NCBI RefSeq assembly: GCF_902686445.1
Contig: NC_062219.1
Location: 144,504,057 to 144,568,056, forward strand
Length of the DNA: 64,000 nucleotides
Source: Sciurus carolinensis
Taxonomy: Eukaryota > Chordata > Mammalia > Rodentia > Sciuridae
Direction of reading: 5' to 3'
Shown here: piece by piece, positions 36,530 to 46,985 of the stretch
Layout: every line of letters starts with the position of its first letter
How positions within the stretch are numbered: position 1 is the first letter of the stretch
Translations under genes and position numbers: made by a program
The notes under the pieces: generated by a model
Seen by the model: the letters and a program-made list of their open reading frames with translations, nothing else
Databases searched by the model: none
Told to the model about the DNA's origin: nothing

Positions 36530-37118
36530 GGATTCTTCAACCTCATTAATCATCAGGGAAATGTAAATCAAAACCGCAAGAAGAAATCACTAGGCAATTA
36601 CATGATAGCTTAAAAATAAGAACAAAACCTGACAATATTAAGTGTTATTGAGGAGGCAAAGCAACAGGAACTGTCAAACACTCCTCATGGAAATGCAATT
36701 TAGAACAGCCATATTGCAAAACTATTTCAGTTTCGAATAAAGTTAAAAATACAATTAACTATGATGGGGCAATCTTCCTCCTAGCGTCATTTCAACCAAG
36801 TGAAGTGACAACTTATGTTTATACCAATGCTTTGTGCTAAGTGAAAAATGCTAGAATTAAAAGGAAAAATACTGTATGACTCCATTTATATGCCATTCTA
36901 GAAATGGTTGAAGTATATAAACAGAACACCTATTGTGGCTGTCAGCAGTTGGTGATGAGGAAGGTCTCTGTACAAGGGGCAAGGAATGATGGAACTGCTC
37001 TATACATTAACTGTGGTGATGGTGACAGGACCGCACATATTTGTAACCCCCTGACCCCCGAAGACACACTAAAAATATTGCTCTTTGTAAAATACACCTA
37101 ATTAAAAAAAAAAAAGGA
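36530..37118 (+). mobile_element. Old L1M 3' fragment
   Basis: ATCATCAGGGAAATGTAAATCAAAACC-type block (36549-36575), CTCATGGAAATGCAATTTAG, ACTGTATGACTCCATTTATA, GGTGATGGTGACAGGACCGC, and an end AAAATACACCTAATTAAAA with 12 A. Classic L1M 3'UTR order, antisense to RANBP9. Confidence 0.75.
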
Positions 37119-37241
37119 AAGGACGTATGAGAGATGCTGGTTACAAAAAGATGAGAGTGAAAAATTACACAGGAGTATTCCTGTCTTTAAAAAACCCGCT
37201 AAGAAATTTCAGATTTTAGCATTAAAATCAGAGATATTCCA

Positions 37242-37463
37242 GCCAGGTGCAGTGGCCCACACCTGTAATCCCAGCAGCTCCAGAAGCTGAGGCAGGAGGA
37301 TCAAGAGTTCAAAGTCAGTCTCAGCAACGGCTGAGAAACCAACTCAGTGAGACCTTGTCTCTAAATAAAATACAAAATAAGGCTAAGGATGTGGCTCAGT
37401 GGTCGAGTGCCCGAGTTCAATCCCCAGTACCCCCACCTCAAAAAAAAAAAAAAAAAAAAAAAA
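37242..37463 (+). mobile_element. B1-ID dimeric SINE with target duplication
   Basis: GCCAGGTGCAGTGGCCCACA, GATGTGGCTCAGTGGTCGAG, TCAATCCCCAGTACC, A tail of 23. AAATCAGAGATATTCCA (37225-37241) and AAATCACAGATATTCCA (37461-37477) differ at one base. Confidence 0.95.
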
Positions 37464-37502
37464 TCACAGATATTCCAAATAATCTCAAAAAAGAGACAGA
37501 GA

Positions 37503-37601
37503 GGGCTGGGATGCTGGGATGCTGGGATGTAGCTCAGCAGTAAAGTACCTGCCCCGCATTGCAAAGCCCTGGGGTTTGATCCCTAGTTCCAAAAAAGAGA
37601 A

Positions 37602-37632
<31 letters not shown>

Positions 37633-37644
37633 AAAAAAAAAAAA
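37503..37644 (+). mobile_element. ID SINE with tandemly triplicated 8-mer and A-rich tail
   Basis: The 5' end carries CTGGGATG three times (37506-37529), then TAGCTCAGCAGTAAAGTACC and GGGTTTGATCCCTAGTTCC. The tail contains CAAA repeats and a run of about 24 A. Confidence 0.88.
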
Positions 37645-37693
37645 CACCAAAAGAAAAAAACATAGTAAGATTAAGGCGGTGGGAGGGGGGGAC

Positions 37694-37826
37694 AATTTAT
37701 TTGTTTAAGACAGGGTCTCACTCAGTTGGTAGGGCCTTTCTAAATTGCTGAAGATGGCCTTGGACTTGTGATCCTCCTAGCTCCTGAGCCTTAGGGATTA
37801 CAGGTACGCAACACCACACCCGGCTT
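37694..37826 (-). mobile_element. B1 half of a squirrel SINE, minus
   Basis: TTTAAGACAGGGTCTCACTC, AAATTGCTGAAGATGGCCTT, GATTACAGGTACGCAACACC, ACACCCGGCT. No ID half. Confidence 0.85.
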
Positions 37827-38292
37827 ATTTCTGTATTAGAACACTAACAACAGTTATAAACTCAAAGCAAAGGGAACAGCAATTAACCAATCACCTCAGT
37901 AATTCAGGAGATAAATTGCCAAGACCTGACTAAGGGACAGGCAGTGAGATGATCAGAAATAGCTAAAGGTAGGAAATTCTCAAGACTTTAGCAACAGTGA
38001 AACCACTAACTTGCTTTAAGAAAAAGATTTTAAACTAAATTTAAGTATCTGTGGGATATTCAAATGCAAACATCTGGGTAGACGTATTTCTCTGGAGCTC
38101 AAGAAAATAATCTGAGATGTACCATTAGATTTGAGACTCATGAGGGTATTTGCAGTCAGGAAAATGTAAGGTCAAGATCTTGCAAAGACAGTGTAAGTAG
38201 TGCGAATGGTAAAGAGAATCCTAGGGATCATCGTGAGCAACACCAGCATTTGAGCTGACATAATCTGAAGTGTAGAAAGAACTGGCTTATTG

Positions 38293-38383
38293 GGGTTGGG
38301 GATATAGCTCAGTTGGTAGAATGTTTGCCTCATGAATACAAGGCCCTGCATTCAAATCACCAGCACCAAAAAAAAAAAAAAAA
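38293..38383 (+). mobile_element. ID SINE with target duplication
   Basis: GGGTTGGGGATATAGCTCAG body, CAAATCACCAGCACC, 18-base A tail. Flanks AAAGAACTGGCTTATTG and AAAGGAACTGGTTTACTG are similar. Confidence 0.88.
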
Positions 38384-38817
38384 AGGAACTGGTTTACTGA
38401 GTATGCAGCTGTAAATCTAGAAATGGTTACAAACATGAACCTATTTTAATCTGGAACCTCTCTCAACCACTTTTCCTTAGCATCTCTGATTTTATCTTTG
38501 GTTTGAACATTCTGAAAAAACAGGCAGATAAATAAAAGGCTAGCACTGTATCCCAAGGTTTACTTTCTACTTTTCAAACAGTTGACATTGAGAATATTCA
38601 ACAAATAAAGTAAGAATCATCTGTTGGATACAACTATTTTGTCAAACACAGCAGGATTATTAAGAGGGATTAAATGGCTGGCTTCAAAACACAGGTCAGC
38701 TTACCCACAAAACCCAGAAGTTTTATCTTGGTTGCTGAAAAATGACCCTATATCACCATGAAGTTTTCAGGAAATAGTACAGGATGAATCCAATGACTCT
38801 AAATAATTAGTTAGCCT

Positions 38818-39008
38818 TTCTTTTTCTTTTTTTTTTTGGTACTGAAGATTGAACCAAGGGGTGGCTTTACCACTGAGCTACATTCACAGGTTTTTTTGTG
38901 TTTTATTTTGAGATGGTCTCGCTAGGTTGCTGAGGCCTTGAACTTGGGGTCCTCCTGCCTTGGCCTCCACAGTAGCTGGGATAATAGGCATTTACCACCC
39001 TGCCTAAT
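38818..39008 (-). mobile_element. B1-ID dimeric SINE, minus
   Basis: T-rich head, GGTACTGAAGATTGAACC, CACTGAGCTACATTCACAGG, TTATTTTGAGATGGTCTCGC, CTGCCTTGGCCTCCACAG, ACCACCCTGCC. Confidence 0.88.
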
Positions 39009-39261
39009 GTAGATAACTAGTTCTTAGTCAGGGATATGTACCAAAATTCCTCATGGAGCATTCTCAAAATACTTAGCTTGCCTAAAACTCTACTTCCAAA
39101 AAAATCCAACTCAGGAATTTTTAAGGTAAGGCCCAAATATTTTTAATAGTTCCCTAAGTGAATTTCTCATGTGCACACACACCAAACACCAATCCCAAGT
39201 TAAAAAGCAATGATAATACAAGCTGATTCAACGATCTGCCAGAAGTTCTCATTTGGAAGCT

Positions 39262-39337
39262 TTCCTTTTTTTCGGAGCTGGGGATCAAACCCAGAGCCTC
39301 TTGCCTGTGCTCTACCAGGAGATTACACACCCAGTCC
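39262..39337 (-). mobile_element. ID SINE, minus, diverged
   Basis: GGAGCTGGGGATCAAACCCA, GCCTCTTGCCTGTGCTCTAC, TTACACACCCAGTCC. It lies about 490 bases from exon 2 on its downstream intron side. Confidence 0.75.
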
Positions 39338-39822
39338 TTCCTTTATAAGCTTCTAAATCACATACTAACCCTGGGAATAATCTCTTTCTAATCGAGAGCA
39401 TGAAAAATACATTTCCCAAGCAAAACCTAAAATACTAAGTCCCCACCCTGTAAAATACCTACAAATCACCTACTAGCTTTGATTAACTCACTTTCAGAAG
39501 ATTTAACTTCTCAGCAGAATTCAGAAAACAGGCAGTAGAAGAAAAGTTATGACGAATTAGTCATTGTCCCTCTATTGTTTAACCTGTCTTCTCCATTTTA
39601 ATAACAAACGTAGCAGGAAAAACTAAAGTTCAAGCTTTGGCTTCAACTAGTATTTAAGCAGAACAGATCAAATCTGCTACACTGAAATATTCAGATTCTA
39701 CTTTTGTAAGTACCAAAATTCCCCAAGATTACAACTTTCCAATTACATCATAAACATTATAGATCAAACAAAAATAACTACCCAAGAACAGTAAATCATT
39801 TTTCCCACTAAAATGTACTTAC

Positions 39823-39934
39823 CCATCTCTTCCCTTACTGACAATTTTTACTTCAAAGTAATAAATTCCACAGGCTGCTGGTATTGGATGCGTGGCTCTA
39901 ACTGATGCTGCATCTTTTGGGGTTTTACCATGAC
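39823..39934 (-). CDS. RANBP9: RANBP9 coding exon 2 (SPRY domain)
   Basis: A 112-base internal exon. On the minus strand the acceptor reads ACATGCAG before GTCATGGT, and the donor is GATGG followed by GTAAGT, a near-consensus site. It starts in phase 1 and ends in phase 2, with 36 whole codons: [20 protein letters not shown] then [16 protein letters not shown]. The GIYYFEVKI strand is a characteristic SPRY beta-strand. Removing introns 1 and 2 keeps the frame open with no mismatch to the family as remembered. The exon sits about 14.5 kb downstream of exon 1 in transcript order. Confidence 0.97.
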
Positions 39935-40221
39935 CTGCATGTGAAACAGGAAGAAAAACATCAAATGAGATATTCAAATGATAATCTTAACATTCAGGAA
40001 CAAATAAGGTTCTTGGAATGATATTCAATTTCTGCTCCAATCAGATCAAATAATTAAAGACTTAATAAAATATTTACTATCACAATTAATGCAACACGCA
40101 AAACATCCCAAGTTTGCCAAAGAACCCTTCACACTTACAAGATTTCAGAATCTGAACACACTAAACCTAACAGCCTTTTATGAAAATTAAATGAAATATT
40201 TTAGGTTAAACTACATATGTA

Positions 40222-40372
40222 CTTTTTTCCCCCAGGGGACTGAATCCAAAGGTGCTTTACCACTGAGCTACATCCCTGGCCCTTTTTATTTTTTATTCTG
40301 AGACAGGGTCTTGTGAAGTTGCTAAGGTCAGCCTGGAATTATCAATCTTCCCACCTCGGCATCCCAAAGGAA
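40222..40372 (-). mobile_element. B1-ID dimeric SINE, minus, truncated
   Basis: GGGGACTGAATCCAAAGGTG, CACTGAGCTACATCCCTGGC, TTCTGAGACAGGGTCTTGTG, CACCTCGGCATCCCAAAGG; the B1 5' end is missing. It lies about 290 bases upstream of exon 2 in transcript order. Confidence 0.88.
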
Positions 40373-40421
40373 AGACTACTTTTTTAAGAGAGAAAAGGTT
40401 AGGTATAAAGAACATGAAGAG

Positions 40422-40502
40422 GGGCTGGGGAGATAGCTTAGTCCGTGGAGTGCTTGCCTTGCAAGCACAAGGCCCTGGGTTTGATCCCCAGCACCCCCCC
40501 CC

Positions 40503-40536
<34 letters not shown>

Positions 40537-40566
40537 TATCTACAAAAATAAAAATAAAAAATAAAG
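40422..40566 (+). mobile_element. ID SINE with (TA)n tail and perfect duplication
   Basis: GGGCTGGGGAGATAGCTTAG, TTTGATCCCCAGCACCCC, C and A runs, then (TA)n and an A-rich tail. AAGAACATGAAGAG at 40408-40421 and 40567-40580. Confidence 0.95.
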
Positions 40567-40891
40567 AAGAACATGAAGAGAAAGGATCTTAATTTTATCG
40601 AATCTAAATATGCATGCAGTTTACAAAACTCCTATACATTATTTGACAAAATGACCTACTTTTTTTAATACCAGGAGCATCTGTATCACAATATAGTTTC
40701 AAATGAAATTTTATACAATTAGAGTAATGAAAAAACATATTTCTTACTGTAAGAATTTATGATTTTGTTCTTTGATATATTCTTATCATTAATTCTATAC
40801 CAAGGGTGAGTCATACAAATTGGTCAGCAACAACCTATTGAGAAATTTATTGTTACATCTTGTTAACTTTTTTCTTTAAGAAAGGAGATGA

Positions 40892-42114
40892 GCAACAATA
40901 GGCGTTGGTGAGGATGTGGGGAAAAAGGTACACTCATACATTGCTGGTGCGGTTACAAATTAGTGCAGCCGCTCTGGAAAGCAGTGTGGGGATTCCTTAG
41001 AAAACTTGGAATGGAACCACCACTGCTATCCCAGTCCTCGACCTATACCCAAAGGACTTAAAATCAGCATACTACAGAGATACAGCCACGACAATGTTCA
41101 TAGCTGCTCAATTCACAATAGCCAGATTGTGGAGACAATCTAGATGCCCTTCAATTGATGAATGGATAAAGAAACACACACAATGGAATATTACTCAGCT
41201 ATAAAGAATAATAAAATTATGGCATTTGCAGGCAAATGGATGAAATTGGAGAATATCATGCTAAGTGAGATAAGCCAATCTCAAAAATCCAAAGGACAAA
41301 TGATCTCGCTGATAAGCGGATGATGACACATAATGGGGGGTGGGAGGAGGGCAAGAATGGAGGAAGAGGGACTATATAGAGGGATAAGAGGGGTGGCAGG
41401 GTTGGAGGGGAATAAAAAAAAATAACAGAATGAATTAAAAACTATTACCCTAGGTAAATAAATGTATGATTACACAAATGGTATGCCTCTACTTCATGAA
41501 CAGAGAAACGATGTATCCCATTTATTTACAATAAAAATGAATTTAAAAAAAAAAACTGTGATCTCTCTGCCATAGCAAAAAAAAATGCTTTCTGTACATT
41601 ACTCCATACTAATATTGACATCAGAAATATTGTTCCTTTCCATAGATAATATTTTCACATTAAAAGAAAAATAGTAAACAGATTTCAGAAACTTTGAATT
41701 TCCTAATGGCAAAAAGCAGCTAGAAGAATATCTCAAAATTAACCATAACAAAATCTACATTTATCACAAGAAAGAATTTTGAGTCAAAAAACATTTAAGA
41801 AGATGTTATTTTTCTACTCTCTGGGTGTCTAATTTGATTAGAGAAAAAACTGAAGATTTCAGAGGAGGGAATCTATATAGGAATGGAGTCTCATTGTTCA
41901 CTTTCTATTTTATGAGTCATATTTTTTGGTCATAACTTTACTACAGAATACAGTTGAGCTTTTCTGCCTCTGGGCTTTATTTATTTATTTATCATCACTG
42001 CATTGAGGGCCATGTATTCGCAAAATGCATTTTTTAAAACTATGGCTGAGGCATTTTCACATTCAGTACTATAGTAAACATTATTAAAAAAAAAAAAAAA
42101 GAAACAAAGAAACA
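40892..42114 (+). mobile_element. L1 insertion with probable 3' transduction
   Basis: L1 ORF2 C-terminus and 3'UTR fill 40892-41555 (GGTGAGGATGTGGGGAAAAA; AGCCGCTCTGGAAAGCAGTG; a purine block; short A run 41545-41555). A further 530 bases of non-L1 sequence follow, ending in an A run at 42086-42100 with AGTAAA at 42073-42078. A perfect 14-bp repeat AAGAAAGGAGATGA flanks the whole unit, at 40878-40891 and 42115-42128, not the L1 part alone. This fits read-through past the L1 poly(A) signal and co-insertion of downstream sequence. Non-coding and antisense to RANBP9. Confidence 0.85.
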
Positions 42115-42883
42115 AAGAAAGGAGATGACGCCATGTCATTGCTGACATTTTAGGAACTTTGTTAGATTTAAACTTTTTAAACTAGTTCAATTCTAATCCC
42201 AGAGGTTTCCTTTATTCACAGTTACATCCCCTACCTCATAACCAAGATACAAATTATCTTGAAAGGCAGCATGTGAAAATCAAGTTAGCAAGAGAAAATA
42301 TGTACACCAAACAGGAGAAGACAGACAAAAGTTGAAGCAGCATGCCACAAAGCTTTCAAAGAGTGACACAGACCCCATATTCTCATTATTCAAGTGTTCT
42401 GGTTCAATTATGCTTCCCTCAATACAAACTTGCCAATAATTTTTCACTCATACTATAAAATTACCTTCTTGGACAGCATTCTTCTCAAATTCACCAGGAT
42501 TGTTGTAAAAATATCTTATTTAGATCAAAAACTCATATACTAAGATACACAATAACTATCACATCTTCCCTTACCATTCACTTTTCCAAATTATCAATGC
42601 ATACCCTATCATTAAACAGTTAAGTTTATGCTTGGAATGCAAACTAGTACATGTTCTCATGGCCCGTAAGAAACTGAATGAACTCAGCCACTCCTTTAAT
42701 CATCGTGAAAATTTTTGTTATGGGCAGAAATAAGCTCTCATACTGAATGAATAGGACCTAATCAGTCCTAAATCAACTAGATTTTACTATTTGTCTTGCT
42801 GTTTTTTGTTATTTTCCTTTTGAGGGCAGCAAAGAAAACTTCTAGGGGTATGATAATGCCAAGATATACTTAATTGAGGCTGG

Positions 42884-43005
42884 GGTTGTGGCTTAGTTGA
42901 TACAGTGCTTTCTAGCACACGTGAGGCGCTGGGTTCGATTCTCGGCACCACATAAAAATAAAGATAACGTGTCCATCTACAACTAAAATTATTTTTTTTT
43001 AAATT
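42884..43005 (+). mobile_element. ID SINE with extended tail
   Basis: GGCTGGGGTTGTGGCTTAGT, GGTTCGATTCTCGGCACC, GTGTCCATCTACAACTAAAA and an A/T-rich end. Confidence 0.9.
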
Positions 43006-43029
43006 TAAGTCAATAAAAAAGTTAAACAT

Positions 43030-43215
43030 ATTTAATACTGTGTGAATGCACTGTTCTAACTCATTTAATGTTCATAATAACCCTATAAGTAAAGTACCAT
43101 TTATCATTACAAAACTAAGGGAAGAGAAAGAAAATCGTCCAAGGTCACACTGCTGACTGAGAATTCCAAACCAAGATTTGTACAGGGATTTCAATTCAAG
43201 AAGCCTGACCACATG
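43030..43215 (+). mobile_element. MIR SINE relic
   Basis: CTAACTCATTTAATGTTCAT, AATAACCCTATAAGTAAAGT, CATTACAAAACTAAGGGAAG, GTCCAAGGTCACACTGCTGA follow the MIR core order. Confidence 0.75.
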
Positions 43216-43249
43216 AGGAAGTTTTCAGAGATTATACAACTTGCCCAAT

Positions 43250-43320
43250 TGACACTGGCTCAGTGGTTGAGTGTCCCTGAGTTCAATCCCCAGTAACCTC
43301 CCACCCAAAAAAAAAAAAAA
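43250..43320 (+). mobile_element. ID half of a B1-ID SINE
   Basis: ACTGGCTCAGTGGTTGAGTG, GTTCAATCCCCAGTAACC and a 15-base A tail; 5'-truncated. Confidence 0.8.
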
Positions 43321-43499
43321 AATCCATGCATGGATTAAAATCCCATATACTTTTCCATTATGCAAAAATGAAGTACCACACAATCTTAAATCTTCAAGGA
43401 TCCTTTATATTTCTTATGGTTTACTAAGTTCTATAAATGTGAAAATTAAAAGAATGCTTCATTTTAAAAGTAAAATTTAAATGCAAGAAGAAGGAAGCT

Positions 43500-43672
43500 G
43501 AGGGTGGTGACATGCCTGTACTCCCAGTGACTCAGGAGATTGAGGCAGGAGGATTACAAATTCAAGGTAGGTCTCAGCAATTTAGCAAAGCCCTGACTCA
43601 AAAAAAAAAAAAAGGATTGGGGAAGTAGCTCAGTTGGTAAAGCATCCCTGGGTTCAATGCCCAGTACCAAAA
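43500..43672 (+). mobile_element. B1-ID dimeric SINE
   Basis: GAGGGTGGTGACATGCCTGT, CTCAGGAGATTGAGGCAGG, A run, ID half TTGGGGAAGTAGCTCAGTTG, TTCAATGCCCAGTACC. Confidence 0.9.
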
Positions 43673-44295
43673 GCAAAACAAAAAATAGAGAGGAAAAGTT
43701 TAGATAGGAAATTAAAAGGATTCATGCTATTTCTTAGCTGAGATTAGTAATATCAGACGCATAGGATTTATTTGAAGACTGCTCATCAGCTGGAAGTTTA
43801 TTACTTTAAATTCTGTGACTACAAAGCGATCTCACACTACCAAAGCTTAAACGTTTAAAACCACAACCTCCTTAATGCTATGTGTTTTCTATACGGCTCT
43901 AGAAGAAAATTAACGTATTGCTTCAAAACCCTAAGGCTGGCAAGTTAGTTCTTTTCATTCAAACACTGTTATTCCACTGTTCTCCACTCTCCAACTTGCA
44001 GACATACAAGCACCTTTCTGGAAACTTAAGACAGCCTTCCACGAATCTACTAAAATTTCCTTACTGCCACTAAAATTTCCTCCGAAGTCTCCTCCTTAGC
44101 CTAGATAAAAGACTTACTTCCTAAAATCCGTTTTTGACCTTACCCTCTCTGCACTTTCTACCACCTCCTCATCAGCCCCATTTCAGTTCTTGCACAGAGC
44201 AGTCTGCTCAGGCACCTGGAAAGCGCCACACTTCCTTCCTAACCCAGGAGGGTCCTCTTCCTCTTTAGATCTTAGCTTAAGCTTTCCTTCCTCAA

Positions 44296-44410
44296 ATATT
44301 CTTGTGTGTCCCCAAGTTCCTGTGTTGAATCCCTACCCAGGTGCTGGGTTGGAGGTGGGGCTCTGGAGGGGCTGAGCTCATGAGGTACAGCCCATGAAGG
44401 GGACAAGGGT
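44296..44410 (+). mobile_element. MaLR LTR 5' fragment (tentative)
   Basis: TGTGTCCCCAAGTTCCTGTG, TTGAATCCCTACCCAGG, TGGAGGTGGGGCTCTGGAGG and AGCTCATGAGG follow the start of MST/MLT1-type LTRs. Short and worn; GC-richer than its surroundings. Confidence 0.5.
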
Positions 44411-44791
44411 AGGGGACAAGTCTCTACCTGACTTGGCTAACCTACTTCTTACCCTCAAAGCAACACATATCTCGCCTACACAACTCTAACACACTAATAC
44501 TTATTTTTGTGACTATTGTTTCTGCTTTTTAATTCCTGGGTCTCTTTATTACCACTGACTTCTGCTCTAACTTCACTCATTCCTTCCTGGAGCCATACTC
44601 TGGATTCTGGCATCGAAACTATTCTACCCCAGAAATATTAAATTCTAATATGATTTATTCTGCTACAGTTCTTGAAGATAAATTAGCTCACTTGCACTTG
44701 ATAAATATGGGAATAGTGCTAGTATAATACAGAAGTCATTTGGTTCATAACAGTTTTTCCCAGTATATTCATGAATTTAAAAGAAAAACTT

Positions 44792-44792
44792 C

Positions 44793-44823
<31 letters not shown>
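44792..44823 (+). repeat. (TA)n microsatellite
   Basis: Two AT-dinucleotide runs separated by one C, 32 bases in total, in otherwise unique intronic DNA. Confidence 0.95.
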
Positions 44824-45773
44824 GGCCCTAAGCAAACAGAGCTGGGATTCCTATAGAAGTACGTGTCTACAGTGCTTCAGGAAATGCTAAACTTAACCAT
44901 GATGTTAAGCCATCTGGGCAAAATTCAAAGAGTACACATTAAAAGGTGCTAAGAAACTTTCATGGGATTCATGTATCTCATGTATATTAATTTTACACTT
45001 TAGGTTATAAATCAATACTACTTTATTTTGTTGCTCAAACCATTCCAGTTTTGGCTACTGGGAGCTTTTCATTCAGCTCCCCCATCGTTTAGACATTACC
45101 CCCATTATGTTTTTTGTTTTTATAACTTTCTGGCACTCAATGATGTTAGAGGATCATCCTATTTTCCTTACCCCAATCCTAGAACAGGTCATTTCTCCAA
45201 GGAGTCCTGCCTTCTTTTACCGTAAAACAGTATTAGAACCTAAGAGGTAGGTACTACTCGTACTCACTGTTCTGGCGTGTCACTGATCCTAGGCCCTCTC
45301 ATTGACAAAAGCCAAGGAAACATGTGAACCGGTGTACATACATATGTCCGTATTTCTATATGTAAATATCCTTGTCTATATTAAGCTAAATATTAGTTCA
45401 CACTGTCTCCAATTCTAATTCATCACCTCATGGTTAATCCCAACTTCCTCCTTTTGCTTATCTGTAAATTTGACCCACACAGTGAGAAGAACACTGGCTA
45501 CCATCATTTGCACATTCATTTATTCAATTAAATAATTCCAGTACACATGTATCACAAGCAATATCAGAACTGTTAGCCCATGTTTCCATGGCATACAACT
45601 TTATTAACTAAAATTCAATGTTTATGTAGTCTGTTTTCCCTTTACTTTTAGACTCCATTTATTTCCAAATTAAGTCAAAACCTCTCTTCCCTTTCTTTCA
45701 TATATTTATAATGAATTAAATTGTTTTGTTACATTTTGTATTCCTATCCTGAGATTTTCCCCCTCTTTTAAAA

Positions 45774-45999
45774 AATACTTTGTTTTAGTTGTAGGTGGAG
45801 ACAACACCTTTATTTTTTGTTTTGTTAAACTGGGGATTGAACCTAGGGTTCAATCAGTTTACCACTGATCTACATCCACAGACATTTTTATTTTGACACA
45901 GGGTCTCACTTAAGTTGCTGGGCTGGTCTTATACTGCAATTCTCCTGCCTCAGTCTCACAAGTCATTGGGATTGCAGGCATGTGCCACCACATCCAGCT
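45774..45999 (-). mobile_element. B1-ID dimeric SINE, minus, carrying the extended ID tail
   Basis: TAGTTGTAGGTGGAGACAAC tail, CTGGGGATTGAACCTAGGG, TTTTGACACAGGGTCTCACT, GCCTCAGTCTCACAAGTCAT, ATGTGCCACCACATCCAGC. This dimer has the tail otherwise seen on ID monomers. Confidence 0.85.
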
Positions 46000-46446
46000 C
46001 CTAAATGATTTTATTTGCACACATTATGGTTCACTCTGTCCTAAGTTCTAAAGGCTTGACACCAAAATACTGTCATGAACCCATGATTAGAGGATCAAAC
46101 AGAATACTTTCACTGCTCTAAAAATATCCTGTTTTGATCTATTCTACCCACCCCTCCCCCAACAACCACTCATCTTTTTATTCTCTATAGTTTTGCCTTT
46201 TCAGGATGTCCTATAAATGAAATCAGAGTACCCAGCCTTTCTAGACTGGATTCTTTCATTTGGCAATATGCATTTTGGATCCGGACACATTTCTGCATGA
46301 CTTGATAGCCCCCCCCTTTTTTAAATCACTGGTAATATTCCATTGTATGAATGTATCCCAATTTATGTGCCCATTCAGCAATAACTAATCTTGGTTGCTT
46401 CCAGTTCTTAGTGATTATAAAATGTTGCTATCGACATTCACATACA

Positions 46447-46518
46447 GGGCTGGTAGAGTGCTTACCTAGCATGCTATAAGTCCTGAGTTCAAACCTCAGC
46501 ACCACAAAAACAAGATAC
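46447..46518 (+). mobile_element. ID SINE, internally shortened, inside L1M
   Basis: GGGCTGGTAGAGTGCTTACC: the stretch between GGGCTGG and GGTAGAGTG, which normally holds the A box, is missing. Then GAGTTCAAACCTCAGCACC. Similar ACATTCACAT flanks lie on both sides. Confidence 0.8.
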
Positions 46519-46639
46519 CGGAAAACATTCACATGCAAGTTTCTACGTGGGCAGAAGTTCTCAAATCACTTGGGTAAATACCTAGCAGTGCAATTGCTGG
46601 ATCATACGGTTACCAGTATGTTTAGCTTTTATTGGCCAA

Positions 46640-46755
46640 GTTATATTGTTATATTGTGTGCATGCGCAAATAATGTAACAAATAAATCATTATGTACAAG
46701 TCTAATGCACCAATAAAAAAATGTGAAAAAAATAAAGAAAATCCAGGAAAAAAAA
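46640..46755 (+). mobile_element. Short L1 3' tail inside L1M (tentative)
   Basis: TTATGTACAAGTCTAATGCA, CCAATAAAAAAATGTG and an A-rich end look like the final ~100 bases of a rodent L1. Flanks TGTTTAGCTTTTATT and TGTTTAGTTTTGTT could be a duplication; the host L1M reads through when it is removed. Confidence 0.5.
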
Positions 46756-46936
46756 GTGTGTTTTGTTTAGTTTTGTTAAGAATTGCCAAACCATCTTCCA
46801 ATGTAACTGTGCCACTATGTATTTTCATCAGCAAAGAATGTGAAGTCCTGTTGTTCTGTATCCCCACCAGCAATTGGCACTGTCAGGGTGTTTTTCCGTT
46901 TTAACCATTCTGATAGGTATGTATGTCCTCTTCAGT

Positions 46937-46985
46937 TAAAAAAAAAAAAAAAAAGAAGAAGAAGAAAAAGGAGGAGGAGGAGGTA
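46937..46985 (+). repeat. Poly(A), (GAA)n and (GGA)n purine tract
   Basis: A run of about 17 A, then four AAG/GAA units and five AGG units; a 49-base all-purine strand. Confidence 0.93.

Larger units (their letters stand above)
4585..39822 (-). other. RANBP9 intron 2 (35.2 kb)
   Basis: A long intron between exons 2 and 3. From about 5.6 to 28.8 kb it is mostly L1 fragments with SINEs nested inside. L2, MaLR and further SINEs follow up to 39.3 kb. Stretches without a recognised repeat or gene are about 4600-5400, 11480-12900, 25000-25880, 29100-29700, 30070-30930, 31270-32030, 34120-35890 and 37830-38290. They are AT-rich and show no long reading frame with protein-like content. Confidence 0.9.
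46020..46940 (-). mobile_element. L1M fragment, minus, with nested insertions
   Basis: Plus strand reads as antisense L1: CTTTTCAGGATGTCCTATAA, ATTCCATTGTATGAATGTAT, ATTGCTGGATCATACGGTTA, AACCATCTTCCAATGTAACT, TATCCCCACCAGCAATTGGC. Broken by an ID SINE at 46447-46518 and by a short plus-strand L1 3' tail at about 46640-46755. One of only two L1 copies in the sense direction of RANBP9. Confidence 0.75.
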
